From Austropuccinia psidii (lineage: Eukaryota; Basidiomycota; Pucciniomycetes; Pucciniales; Sphaerophragmiaceae), in NCBI GenBank assembly GCA_023105745.1, contig JALGQZ010000001.1:60427937-60491936 (forward strand): a stretch of DNA of 64,000 nucleotides, in the 5' to 3' direction. The translations under genes were made by a program, and so were the position numbers. The notes below the pieces were generated by a model, which did not search any database, had not been told where the DNA came from, and saw nothing but the letters and a program-made list of their open reading frames with translations. Shown in pieces: positions 12,033 through 24,938 of this stretch (positions are counted from its first letter, which is position 1; the number at the start of each line of letters is the position of its first letter).

Positions 12033-14099
12033 ATATCATAGTTTTCTCAGGAAACTAGGAGAAACAGTTAAAAAGACTAGAAAGAGTCTTACAAAAAATG
12101 GTTCAATTAAATATGAAAACTTCCTTGAAAAAATTCCATTTTTCATATAGTGAACCAAAAGCACTAGGACATGTTGTATCTGGACTAAGCTTGCGCATAG
12201 ACAAGAATAAAGTTGCAGAAGTACTACTAAAAAAATTCCCCAAACAAAAAAAGAAATGCAATAATTTCTAGGATTTTCTGGTTAACACACAAAGCATATA
12301 AAAGACTTTTCAAGAATTCCCAAATCCTTGTATAAGCTCTTTGACCAACAGAAAGTATATGAAATGACTGAAGAAAGGGTTAAAGAATATAAGGAGTTTC
12401 AAAGTTGTCTCACAAATGCCCAATTTCTTCTAGTTCCAGATTGGAAACTACCTCTTAAACTTTAAATTGATGCTTGTGGATAAGGACTAGGTGCTACACT
12501 ACACCAGACACAAATAATTAATGATAAACCTGTTGGAAGACCAATTTCCAACATAAGCAAGATACCAAGCAAGCCAAATGGAATAATTTTGCTTAGTGTG
12601 TGCTTTAAAAAAATTACACTACTTTTTGGATGGAAAGTTGTTTGATGTAATGACCGAATGCAATTCTGCACAATATTTATTAAACATGAAGACACTAAAT
12701 TGACACATGCTAAGGTGACAGATTTCTATCCAACAGTATGTGGGAAATATGACTATAGCTCATAAATATGAAAATATTCATAGTCTCAGCAGATGAGCTC
12801 TAGCAAATACACCTGAAATATTATAAGGGGTCCCGCAGGAGGAAAAAATATAGATGGAATATGTGTCACAGCCATTGGCACAGAATTCTTTAATCAAGTC
12901 AAAGCAAGCTACAATATGGAAAACATTGTCATATATTATGCCAAATTTTAAAGAAAAATTGCAGAGGTCCATCATTATGCTCCAAATTAGATGAAGGGCG
13001 GAGCAAAGAATATGATGAAGGAAGATTACACCTCCTTTATGGGATTCTTTATCATAGGACTAAACACACAGTTTTTATAACCTTGACAGATAGAAATCTG
13101 ATAAACACTATACCACATTAATGACATGATAGTGTTGTATTGGGATATCTCTCAGAAGATAGGACACTAGAGAGAGTGAAAACCTGCTCTTGGTGGCCAA
13201 ATTGGAGAAAGGAAGTTGCAGAGTATTGCCAAACCTGTGAAAGATGTCAAAAAAGGAACAGAGCCACAGGAAAGAATTTTTGAATGAGGATCCAAATCCA
13301 AGAACCAAAATTCCTATGGGAAATAGTCCACATATGTTGGGTAAAAGCATTACCTCCAGGAGGAGACAGAAGTTTCAATGCATGCCTGGTACTAGTTGAC
13401 AGGTACACACCATGTCATAGAGATGACACAGCTATGGATACAGACATAATGATATGGAATATATTAATTAGCCATACAGGATTCTTCCAAAATCTCATAA
13501 GTGATAGAGATCCCAAATTTACTTCAGTATTATCAAAAAATCTCCATACCTTATTTGGAACAAAATTATCATTTGCAACAGCTTACCACCCTCAAACTGA
13601 TGGTTTGGCAGAAATAATGATACAAAATTTAAAAGACATGATAAGAAGATTCTGTGCTTATGGCCTAGAATTCAAAGACTCTTATGGATTTACACATGAT
13701 TGGTGTACCTTGATACCAACTCTTGAACTGGAATATAAGACCTCATTTCATTTTTCAACCGGCAAAACACCAGTAACTTTAGAAAAGATTGGAATCCAAG
13801 ACTTCCTTATGATACTCTCACAAAAAACTGAGTGGATATACACACAAAATCAAGAAGTTTCAAGATAATTCTTGAAAAAGAAAGACATCATGCCAACAGA
13901 TTTCTGCAAGATTCTTTCAAATATGCAAAAGAAAGATGGGAAAAAAGTCATTAGCCACCTTATTTTAAAGTAGGAGAGTTGGTCTTAGTATCAATTACAA
14001 AATTTAATAAAATTCAAGGCACAAAGAAATTGAAAGATTCCTTTGCAGGACCCTTTGTGGTAAGAGCACTACATGACCCTAATGCTATGCAGCTAGAAC
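12033..14099 (+). pseudogene. RT-RNaseH-integrase of element 2, decayed
   Basis: This continues RT after solo LTR B, with the thumb block (KALGHVVSGLSL) at about 12160. RNase H remnants (GATLHQTQIINDKPV) follow at about 12490, then a poorly preserved linker and integrase. The open integrase stretch 13284-13868 covers the core. The first catalytic Asp of MDWV is Cys (ICWV), the second Asp (SDRDPKF) is present, and the Glu is present in TDGLAE. About eight residues are missing between VDRY and PCHRDD (near 13405) relative to elements 1 and 3. The copy ends at the duplication flanking solo LTR C. Confidence 0.8.
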
Positions 14100-16071
14100 T
14101 GTGAGCCTTTGAGATATAAAAACATATCCAAAAAGGTCACAAGAAAACTTTATAATAGCTATACTCTTAATAAGTATCTTAAAACTAGTGAAAAGGCCAT
14201 AAATGTGCATAAACTTTGAATTAAATCAGAATCTAATGAGTAAAGATGTGAAATAAGTTACACAATTAGATTCCTCATGGTAAAATACACATATACCATT
14301 TTTATGGCATATCTTTAAAACAATAATTACTGAATAATAAGTAAGAATACCCTGAACAAGGCATAAAATATTATTTAACTCAGAAATCAATGAAACAACA
14401 TGTGAAATAAATTGCACCATTGGATTACCCATGAAAAACTACACATAAGACAATTTCTTGTCGTTTCTCTAAAATCAATACTTAAGGAAACAAGCTGAAT
14501 ATATGCACTTTTTTGGTCAGTGCATATATTAATGGTTTTTAGCTAATATCTCTTGAAATATACATGATAGAGAGTTGAAGCAAAAGGAAAGTCAACATTT
14601 TATGAATGTAGAAATAAAGATATGAACTTTATTTGGAATGCTATAAACAAGTTCATAACTTGTAAGGGTTTATTGAACAAAATTGCTAGAGCTGTTGACC
14701 ACTTTGGTGTGAAAGTGGTCCAAACTTGAAGAAAAGTAGATATTAAGGTTCTAATAGTTTATACATGAAGAATGATGTATTTTTTATCATAATATTCAAG
14801 GTAAAACCCCTTGAAATTAAGGTTTGAAGATTAAAATATTAAATTTCAACAGAAAAGATGAGATACAAGAAGAATTATCAAAAATATATTTTTGATTATG
14901 TAATTAAACTCTCTCAGAAGCTTTATAAGGAAATGCCAGGCTATCAGAATTTACTTTCTGAATGGCTTTAGCATGTATAAATTAAAAGGTATTAATGAAC
15001 AAAGTTTAAGCTCAAAATTGATCAATTATGATCACTCACTGTAATCTTATTTTGATCTTAACAGTTATATAGGCTATAAAACTGGTGAATAATATCAGAT
15101 TATGATTAATAATAATGAAATACACGAAGTTTAGGCTTCTGCCAAGCCTATGATCTCACCAAAATTAGAGCTATAGTGATAAATCTAAATAATGGTGTAC
15201 TAATGAGATAAGATGATTTGATCATGATGTAATCATCACCAAACCTTAAAATAATGATCATTTCCAGTGGATACCATCAGGAAACGTCTACTAGAAGCCT
15301 GATTAACTCTAGAAGGGAGGAATCTACTCTAAAAAGAGCTCTTTTTATTCTGTTTCCCCCTCAGACACATCAAAAAAATGAAACAATTAAATAAAAATGT
15401 AAAATCTTTATCCTTTATTTATAAATCTTTTATAATATCAAAGACCAAAGGTAATATTTATTATAATCATCAATATCAATGTGATTACTCCAATTGTTAA
15501 TTTGTTTTGTTATAATTTTCTTAAAAATTTCATTTCCACGTAAAATCAAGAATATTTGTAATTTCTCTTATTTTTATTTGTAAATACAATTTAAATAAGT
15601 TTTATTTACATTATTTGGCATAACATCTTCCAAAATTATAATATTAAGCATAAAAATGAGCTTATTTTTTCTTATTATAATAATTTCTCTCTATTATTAC
15701 TACTAATAATTCATTGATTAATAGAAATAGTATTTATATTAATATATAAACTTAATCTTAGTAATATTATTGTTATTCATTGTTTTTTATAAATAAGAAA
15801 CCGTTTTTATGCCCTTATCATTTGTTGGTAACAATAATGAAGTTCTTTTAAATATATTAACTATCAAATATTAATATATTTATGTATTCTATTTATATAA
15901 ATTATATTATGATATTTATTTAATAATATAGTTACTTTTATGACATAATTATAATAAATATTTTTTATTATAATTATTTTTATATTATTTACTTTATTTA
16001 TAAGGACATTCAGAGTACAATAAGTAAGATATTAGTAATTTTTAATTATTGTTTCATAGTCAAACCTTACA
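14100..16071 (+). mobile_element. Solo LTR C inserted in element 2 integrase
   Basis: A 1972-bp LTR from TGTGAGCCTTTGAG to CATAGTCAAACCTTACA. The flanks are AGAAC (14095-14099) and GGAAC (16072-16076), a target duplication with one mismatch. Without it integrase reads QLELIGELMNKHP. It is related to the 3' LTR of element 2, so one family C copy landed inside another. The A+T-rich segment at about 15590-15900 is present once here but as an inverted duplicate at 17991-18582. Confidence 0.92.
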
Positions 16072-16076
16072 GGAAC

Positions 16077-16392
16077 TCATAGGGGAGTTAATGAATAAAC
16101 ACCCAGCTTTCCCTGTAAGTCTGATGAAGCCATACAGCTCAAGTGATAAATATTTATTTCCTCTAAAAAAAACTCACCAATTGGAATTCCCCCCTAGAAG
16201 AGAAAGAAGAAAAGAAAATTGTAAAATTCCTTAAAAGAGGAGGACAAGAAACAAATAAGAAAGGGAGAAGTTTGTGAGGTATAGAAATCCATCTCAAGGA
16301 GATGAATGGCTACTTGAGAAATATATTACTAATTCTGATAAGCTATTAAGAAGTTTCAGAAATGAAATAAGACCCAAATATTATAAAGTTTA
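16077..16392 (+). pseudogene. Integrase C-terminus and chromodomain-like tail of element 2
   Basis: The reading resumes after solo LTR C with ELMNKHPAFPVSL, a segment shared by all integrases of this lineage. A Lys/Arg-rich linker and a decayed tail recognisable as YRNPSQGDEWLLE...LLRSFRNE follow. A frameshift falls near 16195. The following 100 bp up to the LTR at 16496 are a degenerate 3' untranslated region with a weak purine-rich tract just before the LTR. Confidence 0.72.
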
Positions 16393-16495
16393 AGCATTAT
16401 TGAGCTTCCAGACTATTAACGAAGAGGTAGGAAACTGGATGATACCCTAATTAACTATATCACATTGTGGTGAAATTTTTGTTGGTGGTAGACAA

Positions 16496-18772
16496 TGTGA
16501 TCTGTTGAGATATGACCACATATTCCAAAATGTCACAAACCAAGTTTACAATATTAATTCCAATAATAAGAATTAAAATTATTATCTGAAAATAACTAAA
16601 AATGCCATAAAAAGGTATAAATTCGTGATTAACTGTGAATCTGATGAATAAAAATGTGAAATAAATTGAAATATTATATTAACAATGGTAAACAACACAT
16701 AAGAGTTTTATTTCATATATGTAAAGACAATACCTACTGAGCAATAGGTAAAAATGCCATAAAAACCAAAAATCTTGTTTTATATCAGAAACCAATTGAT
16801 CAAAATCTGGAATAAATTGTACCATTAAATTCTCCATGAAGCCTTATGAATATAGCATTTTATTTCATATATCTAAATTCAATACTTAAGAAAATAACCT
16901 GAATATATACACTTTTATGACCAGTGCATATATTCATGGCTTTTGGCTCATATCTCTTGAAATATACATGATGGAGAGTTGAGCCAAAAATAAACTTACC
17001 ACTTTATTACTGTGGAAATACAGATAAAGACTTTATTTGACAAGATATAAACAAGGTTATAGATTGTAAGCATTTATTGAACAAACGTTTTATAGCTATT
17101 GACCAATTTGTTGTGAAAGTGGTTCAAACTTAAAACAAAGTGAAAATTAAAACTTTACTAGTTAGTAAATGAATAATGATGTAGTTTAGATCATTAAATC
17201 CAATGTATTATCCCTTGAAATCATGGCTTTAAGTTTAAAATAGTAAACTTTTCCAGAAAGGATGAGCTACAAGAAAAATCATCAAAAATAGAGTTTTGAT
17301 GATTTAATGAAATACTCTTGGCTGTTTAGTAATGGCATGCCAAGCTATCAGAATTCACTTTTTGAATGGCTTAAGCCTATAAAGCTCAAAAGAATTTAAC
17401 GATTAAGCTTTGAGCTTAAAATTGATCATTTATGTTCACTCAGCATAATATTAATTTAAGTTTAAAAGTTATATAAGTGATAAAACTGGTGAATATTAGC
17501 TTATTATTAGTAAAGCTCATATAATTCACTGAGTTTAGTTTTCTTACATGCCTATGTTGTCAGTAAAATTGGAGCTACAGTGATAAATCTAAATAATAGC
17601 GTAATAATGAGATAAGATGGTTTAATTATGGTGTAATCATCACTAAACCTCAAAATACTGGTCACTTCCAGTCGGTACCATCAGTACATGTCTACTAGAG
17701 GTCTTCTGAAATCTAGGAGGGAGGATCATTCTAAACAAAGAGTTGTTTTTACCTCCATTTCCCCCTCAGGCGCATCAAAATCATTGAATTAATAAATCAA
17801 AATGTAATAGCTTTATTTTTTATATATAATTTTATTATAATATCAAAGACTCAAGTTCATGTTCATTATAGTCATCAATCCTGACATGATTAAACCATTA
17901 TTCAATTGGTTTTGATATTTTATCCCTGAAATCTTCAACTCCACATAAAATCAAGAATGTGTGTAGTATATTTATTTCTTCCTGTAAATACAATAAAAAT
18001 ATATATATTAATGTTTAATAATCAAAATATTTATGGAAATATATTCTTGTTACAAACAAAGAATAAATATGTAAAAAACTGTTATGTAATCATAAAAAAC
18101 AATTTATAACATTAATATCACCCATATTCAAGTTATGTATTGATATAAATACTATTTATATTAATGAAAGAATTATTAAAAATAATAATAAAGAGAAATT
18201 CTTATAAAAAGAGAGAACAACCCAATTTTGACACTTAATATAATTATTTTGAATAAATTTATGCCAAAAAAATGTAAGTAAAACTTATTTCAATCTTATA
18301 TTTTTTGGGCATAAATTTATTCAAAATAATTATATAAGGTGTCGAAATTGGGTTGTTTTCTCTTTTTATAAGAATTTCTCTTTATTATTATTTTTAGAAA
18401 TTCTTTCATTAATATAAATAGTATTTATATTAATACATAACTTGAATATGGGTAATATTAATGTTGTAAATTGTTTTTTATTATTACATAACAGTTTTTT
18501 ACATATTTATTCTTTGTTTGTAACAATAATATATTTCCATAAATATTTTAATTATTAAACATTAATATACATATTTTTATTGTATGTTTTATGAAATAAT
18601 CTATATTATTTCATTTATTTGAATGTTATAGATATTTTTACACCATAATTCTAGTAATTCTTGGTGATTATAAGTATGCTTTATCTTCTTTATTACTTTA
18701 GTAAGGATATTCGGAGTCTGATAAGTAAAATATTAGCAATATTTACGTATTGTTTCATAGTTAAACCTTACA
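16496..18772 (+). repeat. 3' LTR of element 2 (family C, enlarged)
   Basis: A 2277-bp LTR that starts TGTGATCTGTTGAG and ends CATAGTTAAACCTTACA. It is collinear with solo LTR C but about 300 bp longer. The extra length is explained by an inverted duplication of an internal A+T-rich segment. No coding sequence is seen. Confidence 0.88.
17991..18582. repeat. 288-bp inverted duplication (long hairpin) inside LTR C
   Basis: The left arm 17991-18278 and right arm 18295-18582 are reverse complements with about 14 mismatches by eye (roughly 95% identity), separated by a 16-bp spacer. The related LTR C copies at 14100-16071 and 56000-57398 carry this segment once only, so the second arm was gained by this copy. 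RNA crossing it would fold into a stem of nearly 290 bp. Confidence 0.92.
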
Positions 18773-20250
18773 CATTTGGACATAGGACCAGAAAAAAAGA
18801 TAACAAGGAAAGCCAAAAGCCAAAGTAGTTCCAACCAAATAAATCCTCAATTCACTATTTCAACCTGACAGAAAGAACAATGGAATTAGTAAAGCATATG
18901 ACCACCAATATCCACTGACAGGTGAAGAAGAAAAGGTGAAAATGACTGACTGAAGATTATCAGTATTTACTTTAATAAATGAAAATAAAATAAGGATAAA
19001 AATAAATCCAATATATTAACTAACTGGGGAAAAGGTCCCCAGGGAAGAAAAGGTGGCCAGTATATGTGAAAGGTTGAAGACTGATCCTGGAGGGTTGATC
19101 ACCTGGCTGTATTGACTGTTTTGGGTCAATACAGATCTGGACATCTTGAGAATTGAACTGTGTGATGGAATTTACACAGTGGAATATGAATTTGCCCAAA
19201 AGGGCCAAGGCCATACAGGTTGCTTGAATACCACCTGTATGGACCAATTGAGTTTTCCAAGGAATACTGAAGTACTTGATGCATTGACAACTGATTGCAT
19301 GATTGATAACCTCTTGAAATTACCCTTGGAATAGTCCTGAAAAGAAAATAAAACTCAACTCCTGCAGGGCCAGGTTGCTGGGGTCCTCAAATGGTCTTCT
19401 GGTAGCCGCCAAGGATTGCAAGAATGAATTACTGAAAGACTTCCTTTGAAATTGGTGATGGATTTGGGGACTTCAATTGAAATGGAAACATTTGGTCCAG
19501 AAAACATTACCATTGGATTTCTGAGCAAAAATGGTGCATATTGGTATATTATATCATACATGCACCATACCAGAATGCTTGGTATTGAGTACATTGGTGA
19601 AAGAGAGTCTTTCCCCTGAATGGAAGGGAAAGCCTTCTGGGCTTGATCTGGCAGCCTCTGGTGGTTGCCAGAGGACAGGTGTTAAAAAATGGCCAGACTG
19701 TGGTTCTTGGCCAATTTGGGTCCTGGGGTCCTTTTTGCCATTTTTGGTAACATTGAGATTGGGGGCCAAAATTGGCTCAGGTGGGCCCACCTGGCCTCAT
19801 TGGATTTAGGCCAAAAGGGGCCTAAGGGTCCCACGGACCATAACCCATGGATTGTGGCCTGCGGGATGTAAAGGCTGTAGGGGGCCTAAATAGCCCAAAA
19901 AGGGCATTTAGGAAAAAACCACATAATCAGAGGGGTGGGGCCAAAGGCCCTGGTGATGGCTAGAGGGGCCAGAAGACTCTGGAAGTCCAGATGGTTCCCC
20001 CAGGAAAAAAAGCCAAGGTATTGGCCTAGGGGCTGGTGAGGTGGAGAATTGGCCAAAAAGGCCAATGGATGCAGGATATTGCCTGAGGCCATAATGGACC
20101 AGTGAAAGTTGCTATGGCCAAAAGGCCATAAAACACCAAGATGGTCTAATTGGCCACAAAACTGATGGCATGATCAATTGTCTGTAAAATGAGATCAGGC
20201 TATATTTGCCGTAAACATTTATTGTGGGGTGATTACACGTGGTTGTGACA
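18773..20250 (-). repeat. LTR E fragment inserted in element F, cut by element 2
   Basis: Read on the minus strand, this matches the LTR at 36653-38234. Its 5' end at 20250 is ...GGTTGTGACA, the complement of TGTCACAACC. Its 3' part is missing because element 2 lies inserted at 18773. Shared landmarks are the blocks around 19150-19260 and the GGCC-rich block at 19680-20160. The sequence right of 20250 is RT of element F, so this LTR landed in that RT. CAGTT (20251-20255) is the predicted target duplication. The apparent frames inside are chance. Confidence 0.82.
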
Positions 20251-23200
20251 CAGTTATGAGTACTTACTTGGTTATGCCTTTTGGGCTCACCAATGCTCCC
20301 AGCTCTTTTCAAAATCTTTTTAATGACATTTTCTCTGAGCTTCTACATGTTTATGTAGTTTTGTACTTGGTTTCACAGCCATAGCAGTTCACCCTCTTGG
20401 ACCTCAATATGGAATATCCATGCAATATCCAATTCATGGCAATTTGGCCATATCCATAATCATTGGCCAAATTGGCCATTTCATCTTGTTTGGCCTTTTA
20501 TGGTAATTTCACTATCTGGGCCCAAACTGGCGCCTTAATCATCATCAGGCCTTTCCTGTCAAGGTTTTGCTTTTAGGAAGTCTTTCTTATTTTCCAGTCA
20601 ACAGGGAAAATACTTCTCAAAGCCTGTATTTGGCTTTTGAAGCTTAAAATACAGATTTGTGCATTTTGCGCGTTTTGCTGTATTTGCCATTTTAGGCCAT
20701 TTTCCCTTGTAATATGGGAAATATGTCCAAATGGCCATATTAGGCCATTTGGGGCTTAATTGCCCAATTTGTGCATTTTTTGTGCACTTGCCGCAAATAT
20801 AGTTTTAAAGCTGTATTAGCTATATTTGGCCAAAACACCCAAAGACACCTTTTCACCTTTGAATCCACTCAAAACTCATTTTTCACTTAAATCCTCCTGG
20901 TATCAATCCAAAAAGACCTTTGGCCATTTCCACCCTCCAATAAACAAAAGTTCCATAAATGGTGTTATACACCATTATGCATCTTTTTTCATCATAAATA
21001 CAATGGTGACAATATCAAATGGACATTTAAACTTTTCATCAGGTCATAAAGGCCTTTCATCTCAAGTATTCATCAAGGATCAAAAGAAAAACTGTCACTC
21101 TGAAATACCAATGACGCCATCAAGCAATAATTGGTTATTATCATCCACAGTATTCCTCCAAGGGAATACTGGAAGTTTATTCTCAAGGGGTATTCAAGAG
21201 GCAGTTCCAAAACAATATGCCAAGGGTCAGTTCTCCATCATTCCACCTTGGAAACCACATTAATTCAATATAGTATTGAGTTATCAAGACCTGTATTTCA
21301 TTCATACACCATGGGAATTTTGTTCAACCCAGTTCGTTTCCCAATTTGGAAACATATACACTTCATCAAGCAGTCAAATACAGCTTCAAGGATTCGATAC
21401 AGACCAGCTTTCAGCCTGAAGGAGTCAAGCTCTCAAAATTTCACATATACCAGCCTCCTTTAACCCTGGGGGGTTTTCCCCCACTAATTAATATATTTTG
21501 ATTTTATTTTAGCTTTATTTTTCTTATCATTTTTGTTAAGTGAATACTGATATTATCAAGTCAGTCATTTAGTAGCTCTTTCTCTTTCTTTCTTCCCCTG
21601 TCAATGGATATTTGGTCGTCATATCCTTACTAATTCCATTATTCATTTTGGCAGGTTTGGACAGTGATTAAGGACGTAGTTGGTTGGCTCTTTAGCCATT
21701 TGGAATCCCATTTCTCTTATTGAATCTCATCTTTGTACTTGCATATTTCTTAGAGAAATTTATGCTTTATTTTATTTATTTATTATTTTGGAGTCTTCCA
21801 AGTGAGTTCCCTGATTGCTGAGTGCCAGGCCACTCTTTTTTTCAACTAGGGCCCCTGTGAAACTTGGATGATATTCTGGTTTTTTCCAACTCTGAAGAAG
21901 AACATGTCACTCATGTGTCCACTTTTCTTGCCAGACTTAAGGTCAATAACCTTTTTGCTAAGGCATCCAAGTGTCTTTTCCATGTCTCAAGTGTGGAGTA
22001 TTTTGGTTATGTTATTTCCTCTGAAGGCCTCAAGATGCACCAAGCAAAAGTCAAGGAAATTCTTGATTGGCCTCCTCCAAGAAACCCCAAGGGTCTTCCA
22101 TCATTCCTTGGCTTTTCCAGCTTCTACTGCCATTTCATCAAGAATTATTCAAAGAAAATTAGTTCACTCAGAAAGTTCCTCAAGAAAGATTCAGTTTTCC
22201 AAATCAATGAGAAAGCTCTCAGTCAGTTTCACTAGCTCAAAGAGTCCTTTACCACCACCCCAATCCTTCTCTTCCCACCTCTGTAGAGACCAATGCATCA
22301 GATTATGCTTTGGGTGCTGTACTGAGTCAAGTTTCTGACTCTGGAAAACATCTCATTGCATTTGATATCTGCAAGCTTATCCCAAAAGAGATTAATTATG
22401 AGATTCATGACAAGGAACGCCTTGGGCTAGTCTGGGCTCTCAAGCTCCAGAGGGCTTCTCTTCTTTCCCTATCTTTTCCTTTTGAAGTTCTCACCAATTA
22501 CTCTTCACTTAAATAATTCATGACCTCCAAGGTCCTCACTCAATGTCAAGCCTTCTGGGCTGAATTCCTCTCTGAATTGAATTTCTCAATCACTTACTGC
22601 CCTGGCCTCCTGGCCACTCTTCTGGATGCACTTTCATGGCAGGGAACGTTTACCCAGAGAGGGGGAGGATTTTATCATCAAGAATTCAATGAATTTTCAG
22701 TAACTAAACAAGAAAAATGAATTCCAACCCTCAAGATTCTTTTCAGTGAAGGTGTGATTTTTTTCACATTTTATTGACTCAATTCAAAAGGGATTATGGC
22801 AAGATCCTCAGTATAGAAGTACCCTACAAGATTTGGGCAAAGATAAATCTGTTGAAAATTATTCTCTTGATCCTTTTTCCCAACTTGTGCTCTTCAAAGA
22901 TAAGATGGTGGTCCGAAATTACCGCACAATTCAACTAAGCATACTTCAAAATCACCATGACCCTCCTCTAGCTGGCCACCCGGGCCAAGGGAAGACTCTC
23001 AATATTGTCAAGTGGGATTTCCACTGGTCTGGAATGACTCAATTTATTGAGGATTACATTCCATCCTGTCGATAGTGTTCAAGAAACAAGAATACTGATC
23101 ACAAGAAGCTTGGAATCCTAAAGCCTCTCCCTATTCCAAATGGTCCTTAGATTTTTCTTTTAATGGACTTTACAACTCCACTGCCACTGTCCAACTCCTT

Positions 23201-24174
23201 TGACCCAATTCTGGTAATAGTGGACAGGTTCTCAAAGATGGAAGTATTCATTCCAACAATTTCTTCGATTCCTTCACTGGATTTGGCCCATTTATGTATC
23301 AATAATACTTTTTTAAAACATGGCTTTCCTTCAAGCATTGTTAGTGTTAGAGGTTTCCTTTTTGTTTATTTTTTCTGGACCAATTTATGTCAGTAGCTCA
23401 GGATTTCAAGAGATCTGTCAATTGATGGACCAACAGAGAGGGTAAAAAAGAGACTAGAAAAGTATTGTTGGATGTATGTTAGTTATCATAAAAATGATTG
23501 TCACATCTGGCTCCCTCTGGCTGAATTTTCCTATAATAATTATGACCACTCTTCAACAAAATGATTCCCATTTTTCACTGTTTATGGAAGAGATCCTCAA
23601 TTTTACCCAGTTAAAATTACTCAAGACACTGCTGCTGCAAAGGTATCAACAAAAGTCCAATCAGTAAAGCAAGATGTCAAGATAGAACTTGAAGTTTCAT
23701 AAGGAGGCTTAAGAGGGGTGCAGATAGCGGTAGAGCAAGTCCATCTGTTTTAAATCTTGGTGGAATGGTATGGCTTTCCTCTGAGAACATCAAATGAACA
23801 ACACCAACCAAAAAACTGTCAGAAAAATGGTTGGCTCCTTTTCATATATTGAATAAAGTCAGTACTCATACCTTCCACCTCAAGCTTCCATCCACCCAGT
23901 CTTTCATATTTCCCTCCTTAAACCAGTCAGGACATCAATAATCCCAAATTGAACTCAAGAGCCTCCTTCTCCAATCCTTATTCAAGAAGAAGAGAAATGG
24001 GAAGCTTCCCAAATCTTAGATTCCAAGATCAAGACAGGAAAAATATGGTATGTGGTTGAATGGAAAGGTTTCAGTCAAGACCCAGAACAAGCAACTTGGG
24101 AAAAAACGGAAAAACTCAAGGATTTTCATTCTTTGTATCCTGACAAGCCATGTCCTAACTCTTCAGGAGGTTGA
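20251..24174 (+). pseudogene. Pol of element F (RT-RNaseH-IN-chromodomain), decayed, split by solo LTR D
   Basis: The RT block [13 protein letters not shown] lies at about 20272-20310, with YLDD split by solo LTR D between 20370 and 21863. The thumb and connection follow (SKCLFHVSSVEYFGYVISSEGLKM). RNase H (ASDYALGAVLSQ) has the first Asp as Asn. The integrase zinc-binding region has H...H...C with TAG between the two Cys (23073-23075). The integrase core (MDFTTPLPLS...VDRFSKM) has the second catalytic Asp replaced by Val (SVRG). A short deletion precedes the TER motif that holds the Glu. The C-terminus is a typical chromodomain with WYVVEWKGFS and ATWE at about 24044-24110, ending at TGA 24172-24174. 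There are several stops and frameshifts. The lineage is clearly distinct from elements 1-5. Confidence 0.87.
20371..21862 (+). mobile_element. Solo LTR D inserted in the YLDD codons of element F RT
   Basis: A 1492-bp LTR from TTTCACAGCC to GCCCCTGTGAAA with a perfect duplication CTTGG at 20366-20370 and 21863-21867. Excision restores V-L-Y-L-D-D-I-L-V. It is collinear with the LTR at 27987-29485, whose ends are TGTCAC and GTGACA. The outermost bases differ symmetrically here. A GGCC-rich block lies in 20430-20780. The open frames at 20826-21463 lie inside the LTR and are not supported as genes. Confidence 0.93.
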
Positions 24175-24938
24175 TTTTTTATGGTGCTTGGTGGGGAGAG
24201 GAATTACCAAAATTAAGTCCAACTCCTGGTATGCACCCTTAGAGGTATTCTACCCTTTTTGTTTTGAGAACCACCATGGCCACTTTGTGACCACTTGCTA
24301 ATTTTTTGGACACATATCCCTGGGAAAACTTTCAAAATCAATTCCAATCTTTACGGCCATTTTTCAGTTGGGAAAATAGACCATTTATTTGTTGAATTAA
24401 ATTTCCAAGCCTCCTCAATTTCAACACACTCCTTCAGAAAGTCTGTTTACTTTTATGGCACTGGTGGGATTGTTCACTTCCAAAAGCAAGTTCCTCTCCT
24501 GGTATGCACTTTTTGAGGGGTCTAAAATCTTTTAAAGAGTCACCTTGGCCACTTTGTGAGAATGTGGAATCAATCTTCTTTTCCAGGTCCTTGGCCAATT
24601 CAAGTCAGTTCTTGACTTCAGTGATCAAGATTGGAACCTCCTCAAATTTTCAGTTTTCCTATATTTTCTTTTCTTTCCTTTGTATTTTCTTTCTTTTAAT
24701 TTCTCTACATCCCTTCAAACTTTTTCTTTATTTCTACTCTTGTGCCAAATCTTTATGTAAACTCATTTCATGCATGGACAAGAAAATCATCAAAGGAAGG
24801 ACAAATCACCTCAATTCATATTCCAACCTCAAGGAAGTTATCATTCAATACTTCAATTTTCAAAACCTCTGGAACTACTATTTACAATCCATATCTAATG
24901 CCTCAAAAGGCTTCTACCTTGTCTTGGTGCTCAGGAGC
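24175..24938 (+). other. 3' untranslated region of element F with a diverged duplication
   Basis: Non-coding sequence between the chromodomain stop and the insertion site of element 3. Two diverged copies about 270 bp apart share TCCTGGTATGCAC (24224-24236 and 24497-24509) and TGGCCACTTTGTGA (24276 and 24546). The frames seen here are pyrimidine-rich and not supported as genes. The last 5 bp (GGAGC) are the target duplication of element 3. Confidence 0.6.

Larger units (their letters stand above)
9050..18772 (+). mobile_element. Element 2: Ty3/Gypsy, LTR family C, right part
   Basis: The unit holds protease to integrase remnants of the major lineage and ends in a 2.3-kb LTR. It is interrupted by solo LTR B (10111-12032) and solo LTR C (14100-16071). 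Its gag and 5' LTR lie left of the window, beyond element 1, which is inserted in its protease. It is itself inserted into a minus-strand LTR E, which resumes at 18773. The 5 bp after the 3' LTR (CATTT, 18773-18777) should recur left of its 5' LTR. Confidence 0.85.

Noticed and set aside
17991..18582. Palindrome considered as a fold-back or MITE insertion
   Set aside because: Related LTR C copies contain one arm as normal LTR sequence, and no target duplication flanks the palindrome. An inverted duplication within the LTR fits better.
20826..21463. Long plus-strand frames between 20826 and 21463
   Set aside because: They lie wholly inside LTR D. The collinear copy at 27987-29485 does not keep them as comparable proteins.
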